NCBI GenBank assembly: GCA_050331475.1
Contig: JBHJGU010000058.1
Coordinates: 1-55,739 of the forward strand
Reading direction: 5' to 3'
Source: JBHJGU01 sp050331475
Lineage (GTDB): Bacteria > Pseudomonadota > Alphaproteobacteria > Caulobacterales > Maricaulaceae
Length of the DNA: 55,739 bases
Shown here: positions 22,986 through 31,417 of the stretch, piece by piece
Position numbering within the stretch: the stretch's first letter is position 1
Layout: the number at the start of each line of letters is the position of its first letter
Notes under the pieces: model-generated
Told to the model about the DNA's origin: nothing
Database searches by the model: none
What the model saw: only the letters and a program-made list of their open reading frames with translations
Position numbers and translations under genes: made by a program

Positions 22986-24560
22986 ATGCCTAAAACCATG
23001 AGCGCCACGTCCACCAACGCCGCCGAATTCACCGTGTCGGAGATTTCCGGCGCGCTCAAACGCACGCTGGAGGACGCCTACGGTTATGTGCGCGTGCGCG
23101 GCGAACTGGGCCGGGTGGTGATCGCGCGCTCGGGTCACATGTACGCCGATCTCAAGGACGAAAAGGCGGTGCTGGCCGGAGTGGCGTGGAAGGGCAATGT
23201 GGCCCGGTTCGCGTTCAAGCCCGAAGAGGGGCTGGAGGTGATCGCCGAGGGCCGCATCTCCACCTTCCCAGGTCAATCGAAATACCAACTGATCATCGAC
23301 CGGCTCGCCCCCGCAGGCGTCGGCGCGCTGATGGCGCTTTACGAAGACCGAAAGAAAAAGCTCGCTACGGAAGGCTTGTTTGACGCCGAGCGCAAACGCC
23401 GCTTGCCCTATCTGCCCGAGGTGGTCGGGGTGGTCACCTCTCCCACCGGCGCGGTGATCCGGGACATTCTGCATCGGCTCAGCGACCGCTGCCCGCGCCA
23501 TGTGCTGCTCTGGCCAGTGCTGGTGCAAGGCGAGAAGGCCGCCCAGCAAATTGCCGCGGCCATTACGGGCTTCAATAATTTACCTCCTGACGGACCGGTT
23601 CCTGTTCCCGATGTGCTGATCGTCGCCCGCGGCGGCGGCTCGATCGAGGACCTGTGGGCGTTCAATGAAGAAGTCGTCGCGCGCGCCGCCGCCGCCAGCC
23701 GCATTCCGCTGATCTCCGCGGTGGGCCATGAAACCGACACGACGCTGATTGATTATGTCGCGGACGTCCGTGCGCCGACGCCCACGGGCGCCGCGGAGAT
23801 CGCCACGCCCGTGCGCGCCGAATTGCTTGGGTTTTTGGGAACGCTGGGCGGACGGCTCGTCACCGGTTTGACCCGCGGGTTGGAGGCGCGCGCCGCGGGG
23901 CTCAAGGCCGCTGTCCGCGGCCTTCCCCGGCCCGAGGATTTGGTGGCGCTTAAGGCGCAAGCCTGTGATCGCGCTGCGGATCGGCTTGACGGCGCCCTCT
24001 TGCGCTCCGTGCAGACGCTGGAGGTGCGCTTGGGTCGCTCGGCTGGGCGGCTGCGGCCGGAAACGCTTACGCGCGATTGGCGGCGTCGCGCGGAGCGTTT
24101 GGGCGAATTGCAAACCCGCGCCCGCGCTGGGCTCGACCGGATCGCGGCGCTGAGCGCGGATCGGTTCGCGCGCGCCGCCCGTCGCCTGGCGGCGCGCGAT
24201 CCGAAGCCCCGATTGGCGGCGGACGCGGATCGGCTTTCGCGGCTGTCCGCCCGGCTTGCGGCCGCGCAAACCCGCGCGCTGGCGCAAAGCGAAACTCGTC
24301 TCGGCGGGGTGGTGAAATTGCTTGAGGGCTTGTCGCACAAAGGGGTTCTGGCGCGCGGCTACGCCTATGTCTCTGACGCCGCCGGGGCGGTGATCACGCG
24401 CGCGGGCCGAACTGCGCCGGGCGCCGCGGTGACCCTGACTTTCCAGGACGCGAGCGTCCGCGCCGTGATCGGCGAGCCAGCGGAGGTCACGCGCGCGCCG
24501 TCTAAAAAGCCCAAAGCCGCGAAACCACGCTCGGGACCGCCTCAGGGCGACTTGTTCTAA
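22986..24560 (+). CDS. xseA: XseA, exodeoxyribonuclease VII large subunit
   Basis: This 524-aa protein starts with an OB-fold (FTVSEISGALKRTLEDAYGYVRVRGELG, then HMYADLKDE), followed by the catalytic domain with VGVVTSPTGAVIRDI, LWPVLVQGEKA, LIVARGGGSIEDLWAFNEE and SAVGHETDTTLIDYVAD-RAPTPT, and a long coiled coil. With XseB it degrades single-stranded DNA in repair. The C-terminal tail is extended by a Lys/Pro-rich segment. ATGs at 22986 and 22998 are both possible. It leads a short run with DUF2093 and an M23 peptidase. xseB is not nearby. Confidence 0.96.
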   Translation: MPKTMSATSTNAAEFTVSEISGALKRTLEDAYGYVRVRGELGRVVIARSGHMYADLKDEKAVLAGVAWKGNVARFAFKPEEGLEVIAEGRISTFPGQSKYQLIIDRLAPAGVGALMALYEDRKKKLATEGLFDAERKRRLPYLPEVVGVVTSPTGAVIRDILHRLSDRCPRHVLLWPVLVQGEKAAQQIAAAITGFNNLPPDGPVPVPDVLIVARGGGSIEDLWAFNEEVVARAAAASRIPLISAVGHETDTTLIDYVADVRAPTPTGAAEIATPVRAELLGFLGTLGGRLVTGLTRGLEARAAGLKAAVRGLPRPEDLVALKAQACDRAADRLDGALLRSVQTLEVRLGRSAGRLRPETLTRDWRRRAERLGELQTRARAGLDRIAALSADRFARAARRLAARDPKPRLAADADRLSRLSARLAAAQTRALAQSETRLGGVVKLLEGLSHKGVLARGYAYVSDAAGAVITRAGRTAPGAAVTLTFQDASVRAVIGEPAEVTRAPSKKPKAAKPRSGPPQGDLF

Positions 24561-24615
24561 AGCGTGCGGTGGCTGCGGATTTTCAGCGCGCGCACACCGT
24601 GATAAGTCTGCCATC

Positions 24616-24834
24616 ATGAACCGTTTGGATCCGAAATTCGACGGCTTGGCCGTGGTGCGCTATGGGGATGCGGAATTCACCCTCATCCAGCCGGGCAGCC
24701 ACGTGCTGTGCGCGGTCACCCAAAAGCCTATTCCGCTGGCGCACTTACGGTATTGGAACGTGGAGCGGCAAGAGGCTTACGCCGACGCTACCGCGGCGTT
24801 GAGCCGTTGGCGGGAGCTGCGGGACGAGTCGTGA
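24616..24834 (+). CDS. DUF2093 family protein
   Basis: This 72-aa protein has the family consensus: FDGLAVVRYGDAEFTLIQPGSHVLCAVTQKPIPLAHLRYWNVERQEAYADA. DUF2093 proteins are small, of unknown function, and conserved next to xseA in Alphaproteobacteria, as here. The stop codon overlaps the GTG of the M23 peptidase gene (GTGA). Confidence 0.92.
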   Translation: MNRLDPKFDGLAVVRYGDAEFTLIQPGSHVLCAVTQKPIPLAHLRYWNVERQEAYADATAALSRWRELRDES

Positions 24835-25637
24835 AGCGCGCTTGGCTGATCGGTTTGCTCGGTCTGTCCTCGGCGGGCCACGCGGAAGTCGCCTGCCGGG
24901 GTGAGGCGATTCAAGGCGGGTTCTTAATCTGCCGCGCCGAGCCGGGGACCGAGGTGCGCGTTGACGACATCGCGGTGACGGCGGATGACGAGGGCTGGTT
25001 CGCCGCCGGAATCAACCGGGACCAGACCGGTGAATTGGTCATCCGCGCCGGCGAGGACGAACGCCGGTTTCCTATCGCGACCCGCGAATACGATATTCAG
25101 CGCATTGACGGACTGCCGCCTTCGAAGGTGAACCCGTACTCGGAGGCCGATCTCGCCCATATCGCCCGAGATCGACCGCTAAAAGCGCGCGGGTTCTCCA
25201 GTCGAGCGAACGGCGCTTGGTTCGTGGACGGCTTTCAATTGCCGGTGACCGGGGCGCGGATTTCCGGGGTCTATGGCTCCCAGCGCATTCTAAACGGCGA
25301 GCCGCGTCGACCCCATTACGGGATCGACTACGCAGCACCCACGGGCACGGCCGTGGTTGCGCCCGCGGGTGGGGTGGTCAGCTTGGCGGGGCCGGACTTT
25401 TTCTTCGAAGGCGGCATGGTGTTGATCGATCATGGTCAGGGCGTGATCTCCGCCTTCCTCCATCTCTCCGAGGTCGATGTGACGGAAGGCGACCGGGTCG
25501 CGCCGGGCGACCGCATTGGCGCGGTTGGATCCACGGGCCGCTCAACGGGGCCGCATTTGCATTGGCAGATCACGTGGCGCGGACGGCGGGTCGACCCCGG
25601 TTTGGCGTTAGCGGTAGGTTCAGGCGACACCGGCTGA
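24831..25637 (+). CDS. M23 family metallopeptidase (LytM-type)
   Basis: This 268-aa exported protein starts at GTG 24831, with a signal peptide ending SAGHA. The C-terminal LytM domain has the zinc motif H-x(3)-D in PHYGIDYAAPTGT (about residues 161-173), GMVLIDHGQGVISAFLHLS, VGSTGRSTGPHLHWQITW with the HxH pair, and a VDPG ending. Unlike degenerate EnvC/NlpD domains, the zinc ligands appear intact, so it should be an active periplasmic peptidoglycan endopeptidase. The start overlaps the DUF2093 stop, which suggests coupled translation. Confidence 0.92.
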   Translation: MKRAWLIGLLGLSSAGHAEVACRGEAIQGGFLICRAEPGTEVRVDDIAVTADDEGWFAAGINRDQTGELVIRAGEDERRFPIATREYDIQRIDGLPPSKVNPYSEADLAHIARDRPLKARGFSSRANGAWFVDGFQLPVTGARISGVYGSQRILNGEPRRPHYGIDYAAPTGTAVVAPAGGVVSLAGPDFFFEGGMVLIDHGQGVISAFLHLSEVDVTEGDRVAPGDRIGAVGSTGRSTGPHLHWQITWRGRRVDPGLALAVGSGDTG

Positions 25638-25732
25638 GCCCCCGGTGCGTCGTTTCGCGGCGCTTTCATGGGCTTTGAGCCGCAACGCTTTGACCGGAGT
25701 AAGGCTGGGTCCGATGCAGGACGCCTGTGGCC

Positions 25733-26125
25733 CTAACCTAGCAGCACCGCCATCCACGGCCCCATCAGGGCGAGGCCCACAACAACCTCGAACCCGGCGC
25801 CGAGCTGGTTATACGGGCTGGCGCCGCCGTCCATTTTCATGGTTGCCGCGCGCACGACGCCCGCCGTCAGCCAACCCGCGCCGATAGCGGCCGCAGCCCA
25901 GCTTCCGCCTGCGCCGCCCAACCACAGCGCGGCGAGCGCGAACACATGGCCTCCCGAATACACCCCGCCATAAATGGCGCGCAGCTCCGAACGTCCCTCG
26001 ACCTTCTCAGGGTCCGGCACGAGCCGCACCAAACCCATGGTCCATGTCGGGTCAACCAGAGCCTTAAGACCCATGGCCAACGCTAACCCGCCGGCCAAGC
26101 TGGCTACTATCATCAGAATCATCAT
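25733..26125 (-). CDS. DUF4345-like four-helix membrane protein
   Basis: This 130-aa, mostly hydrophobic protein has about four transmembrane helices: MMILMIVASLAGGLALAMGLKAL, a helix around YSGGHVFALAALWL, WAAAAIGAGWLTAGVVRA and FEVVVGLALMGPWMAVLL. The RSELRAIYGGVYSG motif between helices 1 and 2 is typical of DUF4345-type proteins. The function is unknown. The start at 26125 excludes a polar Arg-rich extension that would be out of character for the family. Confidence 0.75.
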   Translation of the reverse strand: MMILMIVASLAGGLALAMGLKALVDPTWTMGLVRLVPDPEKVEGRSELRAIYGGVYSGGHVFALAALWLGGAGGSWAAAAIGAGWLTAGVVRAATMKMDGGASPYNQLGAGFEVVVGLALMGPWMAVLLG

Positions 26126-26360
26126 GTCGGGCGACTTAGGCGAGGGACGGCGAATGGCGAGGGGGCTGCGACGATCCCGGTGCGCTTTTGGTCGGGCGGT
26201 CGAGCGCAATGGGTAAAATCGTGCTCGCTGGTTAAAATTTTAGATGATTGATCTAAGGTTGAAAGCTATTATGCCCTTCAAAATTGAAGACTGACACGGT
26301 TCGCGTCAAAAAGAGCGCGCCGAGCGAAAGACAACGACTGGCGACACGGGGGATGGCGGC

Positions 26361-27281
26361 GTGGAATGGGCGGATATCGGCCAAGCGATTGTGGCGATCG
26401 GCGCGTTTGGCGGCGCCGCGACCACTTTGACCCAGACGATCTTTAAGGGGCTCAGCCTGAGCTACCAGCCCGTCAAATACGTTCAGAGAGGCGACCGATA
26501 CGACTATGGCGGGCGGTCTGGATGGTTTGGGCGCGGGGTCTGTGCGCTGTGGCGGCTGCCCTATGCTGGGTTTGGTCGGATCGAGCAGTTGGTTCGTCCA
26601 ATGCAGGACGCGCTGCAGCTCGCCTATGGCCCGGATTTTCTCAGCGTAATTGCGCAGCAATACCGCAATGGCCGCAGCGCAGGCGATGCGCCGGAGACCA
26701 TCGGGCAAGGCGTCCGACTGGCTTTGCCGCTGATGGTCGACGCAAAGCCGTTGGCCGGGGACGCCACGGAGCTCGCTTCGCCGCGCGACGGCGAACGCAA
26801 GGCCTGTAAGGACCGCGCGGCACAGTTGATTTTCGATCTTTGGGGGATGGATGCCAAGGCATCCAATCGCTTAGCGAATATCCTGGCGGCGGACCGGGAG
26901 AACACATCGTCGGACAGTGAAGACGGCGGTGAAGACGGCGCGGCCTCCGCGCTTCTCGACGCCCAATCCCTGGTCTCGCAATTCATTCTGGCGTTGGAGA
27001 ACCGCATTGACGCGGCGTTCCAGATCGCGGAGATCCGCTATGCCGGGGCTGTTCAGACCACCGCCGGGGTGATCGCCGTCGCCTTGGCGGTGGGCTTAGA
27101 ATGTTACTCTCCCATCTTCGGTCACGTGCAATCAGGCGGGGAAATTAAGCCGAACTACGTGATCGCCGTCGGTGTCGGGCTGCTGGCCGTGCCGTTAGCG
27201 CCGATCGCCCATGATCTCGCCAAAGCCGTCACCGAAACCGCGAAAAGCTGGCGCGGCCTCGCCGCTTTGCGGAAACCCTAG
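26361..27281 (+). CDS. Unknown membrane protein paired with a hydrolase
   Basis: This 306-aa protein starts with GTG. One N-terminal hydrophobic segment (IGQAIVAIGAFGGAATTLTQTIF) and two C-terminal transmembrane helices (about 224-246 and 258-277) flank a soluble central domain with an acidic stretch (NTSSDSEDGGEDGAA, near 180-195). No family recognised. The next gene starts 2 nt after its stop codon, so the two are almost certainly a coupled operon. By analogy with the hydrolase plus membrane helices at 18613-20565, this may be the membrane module of a two-part system (inference). Confidence 0.7.
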   Translation: MEWADIGQAIVAIGAFGGAATTLTQTIFKGLSLSYQPVKYVQRGDRYDYGGRSGWFGRGVCALWRLPYAGFGRIEQLVRPMQDALQLAYGPDFLSVIAQQYRNGRSAGDAPETIGQGVRLALPLMVDAKPLAGDATELASPRDGERKACKDRAAQLIFDLWGMDAKASNRLANILAADRENTSSDSEDGGEDGAASALLDAQSLVSQFILALENRIDAAFQIAEIRYAGAVQTTAGVIAVALAVGLECYSPIFGHVQSGGEIKPNYVIAVGVGLLAVPLAPIAHDLAKAVTETAKSWRGLAALRKP

Positions 27282-27283
27282 CC

Positions 27284-28477
27284 GTGGGAACGCTTTATTT
27301 TTTAAGTTTTCGGGCGCTGAAGCGATCACGCGGCGGCTGCGTGACCCCAGCGCAATTTTACAAGATCGACGGCGTCGATCCGATGTTCGATTGGCTGAAC
27401 CCCAGTATTCCCGACCGACTCGCAAGCGGCGCGATCAGGCCGGTTGAGCGATTGGCCGAGCGAACCTTTCCCGCCGTCATGGCGGGGCGACGGGTGCATT
27501 TCCTCGTTCACGGCTTCAACGTCCGGCGCGATCGGGGGTTCGAGGGGCTCGGCGCCGCCGCGCAGCATTTGCAAGGGTTTGGTAAGTCCGCGCGCGCCTT
27601 GCAGACGGCGATTCGCGAGATTGACGCGGTTTTGCCCAATGCCGGTCGGCCGGAGCCGACGCCCGCGGGCTCACCCTGGCGGCTTCCACGTTTGACCGAC
27701 CAAGATTTCGTCGTCCCGGTGTTGTGGCCTGGAGACTCGTGGTGGCGGGGTGTCAACTATCCCTTTGAGTTCGGTGATGTGCAGGCCACCGCGAAGCAAT
27801 TCATGAAATTGTTCAAACACAGCCCCATCCGGCCTGCCGAAGTCACCTTCACCAGTCATTCCATGGGTGTACAGGTGGTTCTGGAAACCCTTCGAGAATG
27901 CCACAATAAAATCGACAAAGAGCGCCCGCGTTTACAAATGCCGCCGGTGCGCAGCGCTGTGTTCATGGCGGCGGCGGACGATGATGATGTGCTCGACCGG
28001 CCGGATAATTTCTACAAGTACGCTTTAGGCCTAATCGACCGTATCGATGTTATCGGATCAGCGGATGACCGAGTTTTGAAAACGGCGTTTCGTTTGGGCG
28101 ATAGATTAGAGACGGTTATAAATTTGCCTAAGCGTTCGCGCAAGCGTCGCTCGGGTCGTCCTGCTCTGGGGCTCAACGGCCCCGTCTTTCGAAAGGCGAC
28201 GCCGATCAGCGCGCGCACCGGCTGGCGCGCAATCACCGGCTTACCCCAGCCCTTGGACGCCAATGGCGCGAACCATCGCGATTACCTGCCTCAGCCCTGG
28301 CAAAACGACGGCAAAGACACCTTTTCCGACGATCAGATTCGTCGCGCCAACGGGTTCAACCCCACGCGTTACGCCGTCTTTCAGGTGATCCGAGCCCATA
28401 TGGCGCGCTTGGGCGGGGAAGAGGACGCCTATCCCTGGCCGCCACGCCGATCGCCGACCGTCGATGGATCGCGGTAG
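27284..28477 (+). CDS. Alpha/beta hydrolase (DUF900-like)
   Basis: This 397-aa protein starts with GTG. Key features are RVHFLVHGFNVRRDRGFEGL near 70 (oxyanion loop VHGFN), VPVLWPGDS near 140, and the nucleophile elbow TFTSHSMGVQVVLETL with Ser near 195, as in DUF900/Rv-type esterases. A lid or variable region follows, and the candidate catalytic His is in NHRDYLPQPW. There is no signal peptide, so it acts in the cytoplasm or at the inner membrane with the protein encoded just upstream. The last 49 nt overlap the 3' end of the convergent tadA. The substrate is unknown. Confidence 0.75.
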   Translation: MGTLYFLSFRALKRSRGGCVTPAQFYKIDGVDPMFDWLNPSIPDRLASGAIRPVERLAERTFPAVMAGRRVHFLVHGFNVRRDRGFEGLGAAAQHLQGFGKSARALQTAIREIDAVLPNAGRPEPTPAGSPWRLPRLTDQDFVVPVLWPGDSWWRGVNYPFEFGDVQATAKQFMKLFKHSPIRPAEVTFTSHSMGVQVVLETLRECHNKIDKERPRLQMPPVRSAVFMAAADDDDVLDRPDNFYKYALGLIDRIDVIGSADDRVLKTAFRLGDRLETVINLPKRSRKRRSGRPALGLNGPVFRKATPISARTGWRAITGLPQPLDANGANHRDYLPQPWQNDGKDTFSDDQIRRANGFNPTRYAVFQVIRAHMARLGGEEDAYPWPPRRSPTVDGSR

Positions 28478-28929
28478 CTCCGCCGCGCCTTGAAAAACGC
28501 CTTGAGCAAGGCCGAACTCTCCTCGGCGCGCAGCCCAGCAACCACCTCGGGGCGCCAATGGCATGTGGGTTGTTCGAAAAACCGAGGGCCGTGTTCCACC
28601 GCGCCGCCTTTCGGATCGCTTGCGCCATAGACCAGCCGCCCAATGCGGGCGTGGCTGATCGCGCCGGCGCACATGGCGCACGGCTCCAGCGTCACATAAA
28701 GGGTCAGCCCCGTGAGCCGGTAGTTGCCGCGCCGGAACCCGCCTTGGCGCAGGGCCAGCACTTCGGCGTGCGCGGTGGGATCGTGCCGGGCGATGGATTG
28801 GTTGCGGCCATGGGCGAGGATGGCGTCCATCACCGGGTCGACGAGCACCGCGCCGATCGGCGCTTCCCCCGCCTCGGCGGCGGCTTGGGCGTATTCCAGC
28901 GCCAGCGCCATGTAGTCGTCATCGCTCAC
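28429..28929 (-). CDS. tadA: TadA, tRNA-specific adenosine deaminase
   Basis: This 166-aa zinc deaminase converts A34 to inosine in tRNA-Arg(ACG). Zinc and proton-transfer motifs are intact: HAE (54-56) and PCAMCAG (83-89), with GRNQSIARHDPTAHAE typical of TadA. It starts at GTG 28929, overlapping the stop of the preceding DUF3667 gene (GTGA). The 3' end overlaps the convergent hydrolase gene by 49 nt. Confidence 0.95.
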   Translation of the reverse strand: MSDDDYMALALEYAQAAAEAGEAPIGAVLVDPVMDAILAHGRNQSIARHDPTAHAEVLALRQGGFRRGNYRLTGLTLYVTLEPCAMCAGAISHARIGRLVYGASDPKGGAVEHGPRFFEQPTCHWRPEVVAGLRAEESSALLKAFFKARRSYRDPSTVGDRRGGQG

Positions 28930-29795
28930 TCAACAGCCCCCGCATTATAAAGGGCAACCCCCACAATGACGCCCGCCGCCAGGAAAAACACAACGCCATA
29001 GCCCAAAATAACCAAGAGACTTTTCAGCGCGCCGACCCACCAGCGTCGTTGAAAAAACCCATGCAGCGCGCGTCCCGCATGGACTAGCGCTAGCCCCAAG
29101 CCAGCCACCGCGCCCGCCTCCGTCGCCAGCAGATTTAGCGGACCGGTCACGGCAAACCACAAAAACGCGCCCGAATGAACGTGCAAGGCGAAGATCAAAT
29201 GGGCCGCGTAAGCGCGCTGGCCTCGGTAGATCAGCGCGGTCAGCAAAGCCAAGGCCGGCGCCAGCACCAATGGTAATTGCCGCACCAAAGGTCCGGTGAG
29301 CGCCTCCGCCTGTTCGGTGTTCTCAACGACGCGCGTTAATCCGCACGACAGTCTCCGGCCCAGGCCCGCCCAGAGAGCTTCGCTGTTCGCTGCAAGCTCG
29401 CAGGCGGTCTGGCCGGTCTCGTCAGTCAAGGACTCAGGGGCGATGTAAAGGCCGACGCCTGTGGTCGACGCTTCGGGGTCGGATTGAACGTGGATGACCC
29501 CGCTGCTTGATGCGGTTGCCAGGAAAAACACCACACTGGCCACAAGGAACAGCCGAAAGGGCGGCGTGTAGCGCGCCCGTCGGCCGTCCACATACTCCCG
29601 CGACAACCGGCCAGGCGCGAGGATCAATAGGCGCAGGGTGCGCAAGAACCGCCCGTCCAGATCGACCAGGTCCGTGACGCTCTCACCCAGCAAAACCCCG
29701 AGCGGGCGGTTGACGGACGCCCGGCTTTGCCCGCACGCCGCGCAATAGGGTCCATTAAGGGCTGCGCCGCAATTCGCGCAGACCGACGGGCTCAT
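28926..29795 (-). CDS. DUF3667 family membrane protein (copy 2)
   Basis: This 289-aa protein has an N-terminal zinc ribbon (CANCGAALNGPYCAACGQ), the DUF3667 core (LGVLLGESVTDLVDLDGRFLRTLRLLILAPGRLSREYVDGRRARYTPPFRLFLVASVVFF), a periplasmic loop of about 90 residues, and four C-terminal transmembrane helices. The function is unknown. Its start overlaps the stop of the longer DUF3667 gene (ATGA), and its stop overlaps tadA (GTGA). It lacks the long acidic insertion present in its neighbour. Confidence 0.9.
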   Translation of the reverse strand: MSPSVCANCGAALNGPYCAACGQSRASVNRPLGVLLGESVTDLVDLDGRFLRTLRLLILAPGRLSREYVDGRRARYTPPFRLFLVASVVFFLATASSSGVIHVQSDPEASTTGVGLYIAPESLTDETGQTACELAANSEALWAGLGRRLSCGLTRVVENTEQAEALTGPLVRQLPLVLAPALALLTALIYRGQRAYAAHLIFALHVHSGAFLWFAVTGPLNLLATEAGAVAGLGLALVHAGRALHGFFQRRWWVGALKSLLVILGYGVVFFLAAGVIVGVALYNAGAVE

Positions 29796-31321
29796 GCTCC
29801 GCCCAGCGACCAGGTGACTTGAACCAAGAGCACCAGCGTGATCATGGAGAGCCAGAAGCCGTAGCCGAGCGCGAGCCAAAACAGCTTGAAGAGCGTCTTG
29901 GCGCCGCCCTGATCGAAAAACCGCGCCAGCGATTGGTGGACATAAATGATCACCGCGAGCACGCCGATCGCCGCGGTCCAGGACTCACCCACGATCCAGC
30001 CCGCAATGGTCGCTATCGAGAAGATCAACATGCCGCCCACATGGATGTGCATGGCCAGCACCATGTGCCCGAACAACATTTCGCCCGAGCGCATATACAT
30101 AAACCCAGTCATCAGTGCGAAGATCGGCGCCATAATGAGGGGGACTTGTTGGAACACCGGCCCCGCGGCGCGCGCGAAGGCCCCTTCTTGTTCACGCAAT
30201 TGTTCAGCGCCGCGCCGGAATCGGTCTTCGAGCGGCTTCAACCAGCCTGGCCCCGTGGTCGCCTCTGCGGGCGCGACCTCGACGTCCGCTTCAAAGCTCG
30301 CCGCGGGTGGATCGCCGTTATTGGGTGCGCCCGCATCTGGACCCGCGTCTCCACCCGGGCGCGGGGCCCGGTCGCTGATCGACGCCGCAATCTGTTCCCT
30401 TAAGGCATCCGGGTCCACGCCGTTGCGCTCAAGCTCGGCGCGCACCTCAGCGCCGGCTTCGGCGAGGTCTGCGCGCGCCTCCGCCCGCGCCCGCCGTCCC
30501 CGTTCGATTAAGGCGTCGAGTTGGCCGATGACCTCCTCGGGCACCCCTTGCTCGGTCAAGATGGCGCGAGCCTCTGGGGGAAGCGGGGCTAGAGGGGGGG
30601 ATGGTTCGCCCTTGTCGGCGCTTTCGGCGAAGCTCTCGGCTAAACCCGCAGCGAAGCCGTCGGCGAAGCCCTGAACCGCGTCCTCTACAATGCGAATGTT
30701 TTCGGGGGTGGGGGGATTGCCGCTGACTTCGGCCTGGCGCACCAGCGCACGCATGGCTGTGAAGTCTTCCGCCATTTCCGGATGGTCTTGGGCGGCGGCG
30801 GCAAGCACTTCGGTCAGGGACTCCCCCTCCTCCGAAGTCCAGCCCGCCAATTGGCCAAACTCTCGGCTGGCTTGGCGCGCGGCTCCCTCAATGGCGGCGC
30901 CGGTATCCACGTGTTGCGGATCAAACGTGGTGTCTAAATCATTGACAAAGAAGAACACCAAGCTGGCGATGAGATAAAGCCGGATGGGCGGGCTCCACCG
31001 CGCGCGGCGCCCCTCCACATAGTCGCGCGACACCTGGCCCGGCCTTAAAATCAGCGCCCGAAGCGTGGAGAAGAACCGGCCGTCCCAATCGAGCAAATCA
31101 GTGAGGCTTTCGCCGATCAGCTTCCAAATCCGGCGATTATAGACGTCGTCCTTTTGCCCACAGGCGGGGCAGAACTCCCCTTGAAAGCGCGTGCCGCAAT
31201 TGGCGCACTGGCGTGTTAAATCCTTCCGGCCCAGCAGCGCGGCCTCGGTCGCAGCGCCCGCGGCAACCGGAGCGAAACCGACCATGGGCTCTCCGTCGAA
31301 TTCATCCGCCTCTACACTCAT
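29792..31321 (-). CDS. DUF3667 family membrane protein with long charged insertion (copy 1)
   Basis: This 509-aa protein has a zinc ribbon (CANCGTRFQGEFCPACGQ, about 38-55), the DUF3667 core (KLIGESLTDLLDWDGRFFSTLRALILRPGQVSRDYVEGRRARWSPPIRLYLIASLVFFF), and then an inserted region of about 230 residues rich in A, E, D and R (about 128-365), predicted helical and probably extracytoplasmic. The C-terminus has four transmembrane helices. It is the first gene of a three-gene minus-strand operon with another DUF3667 gene and tadA, joined by 4-nt overlaps. The function is unknown. Confidence 0.9.
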   Translation of the reverse strand: MSVEADEFDGEPMVGFAPVAAGAATEAALLGRKDLTRQCANCGTRFQGEFCPACGQKDDVYNRRIWKLIGESLTDLLDWDGRFFSTLRALILRPGQVSRDYVEGRRARWSPPIRLYLIASLVFFFVNDLDTTFDPQHVDTGAAIEGAARQASREFGQLAGWTSEEGESLTEVLAAAAQDHPEMAEDFTAMRALVRQAEVSGNPPTPENIRIVEDAVQGFADGFAAGLAESFAESADKGEPSPPLAPLPPEARAILTEQGVPEEVIGQLDALIERGRRARAEARADLAEAGAEVRAELERNGVDPDALREQIAASISDRAPRPGGDAGPDAGAPNNGDPPAASFEADVEVAPAEATTGPGWLKPLEDRFRRGAEQLREQEGAFARAAGPVFQQVPLIMAPIFALMTGFMYMRSGEMLFGHMVLAMHIHVGGMLIFSIATIAGWIVGESWTAAIGVLAVIIYVHQSLARFFDQGGAKTLFKLFWLALGYGFWLSMITLVLLVQVTWSLGGA

Positions 31322-31417
31322 GGCTTGACCGCTCCTTAGACGCTGGGCCAGTTCGCAAATATGTTACCTCTTATTGGGCCGCACCGTCACCCGGCCCCGT
31401 CCGGAGCGTTTTTCGCC

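Noticed and set aside
23580..24617. 345-codon frame antisense to xseA
   Set aside because: It is Arg-rich low-complexity and a shadow of the xseA coding strand.
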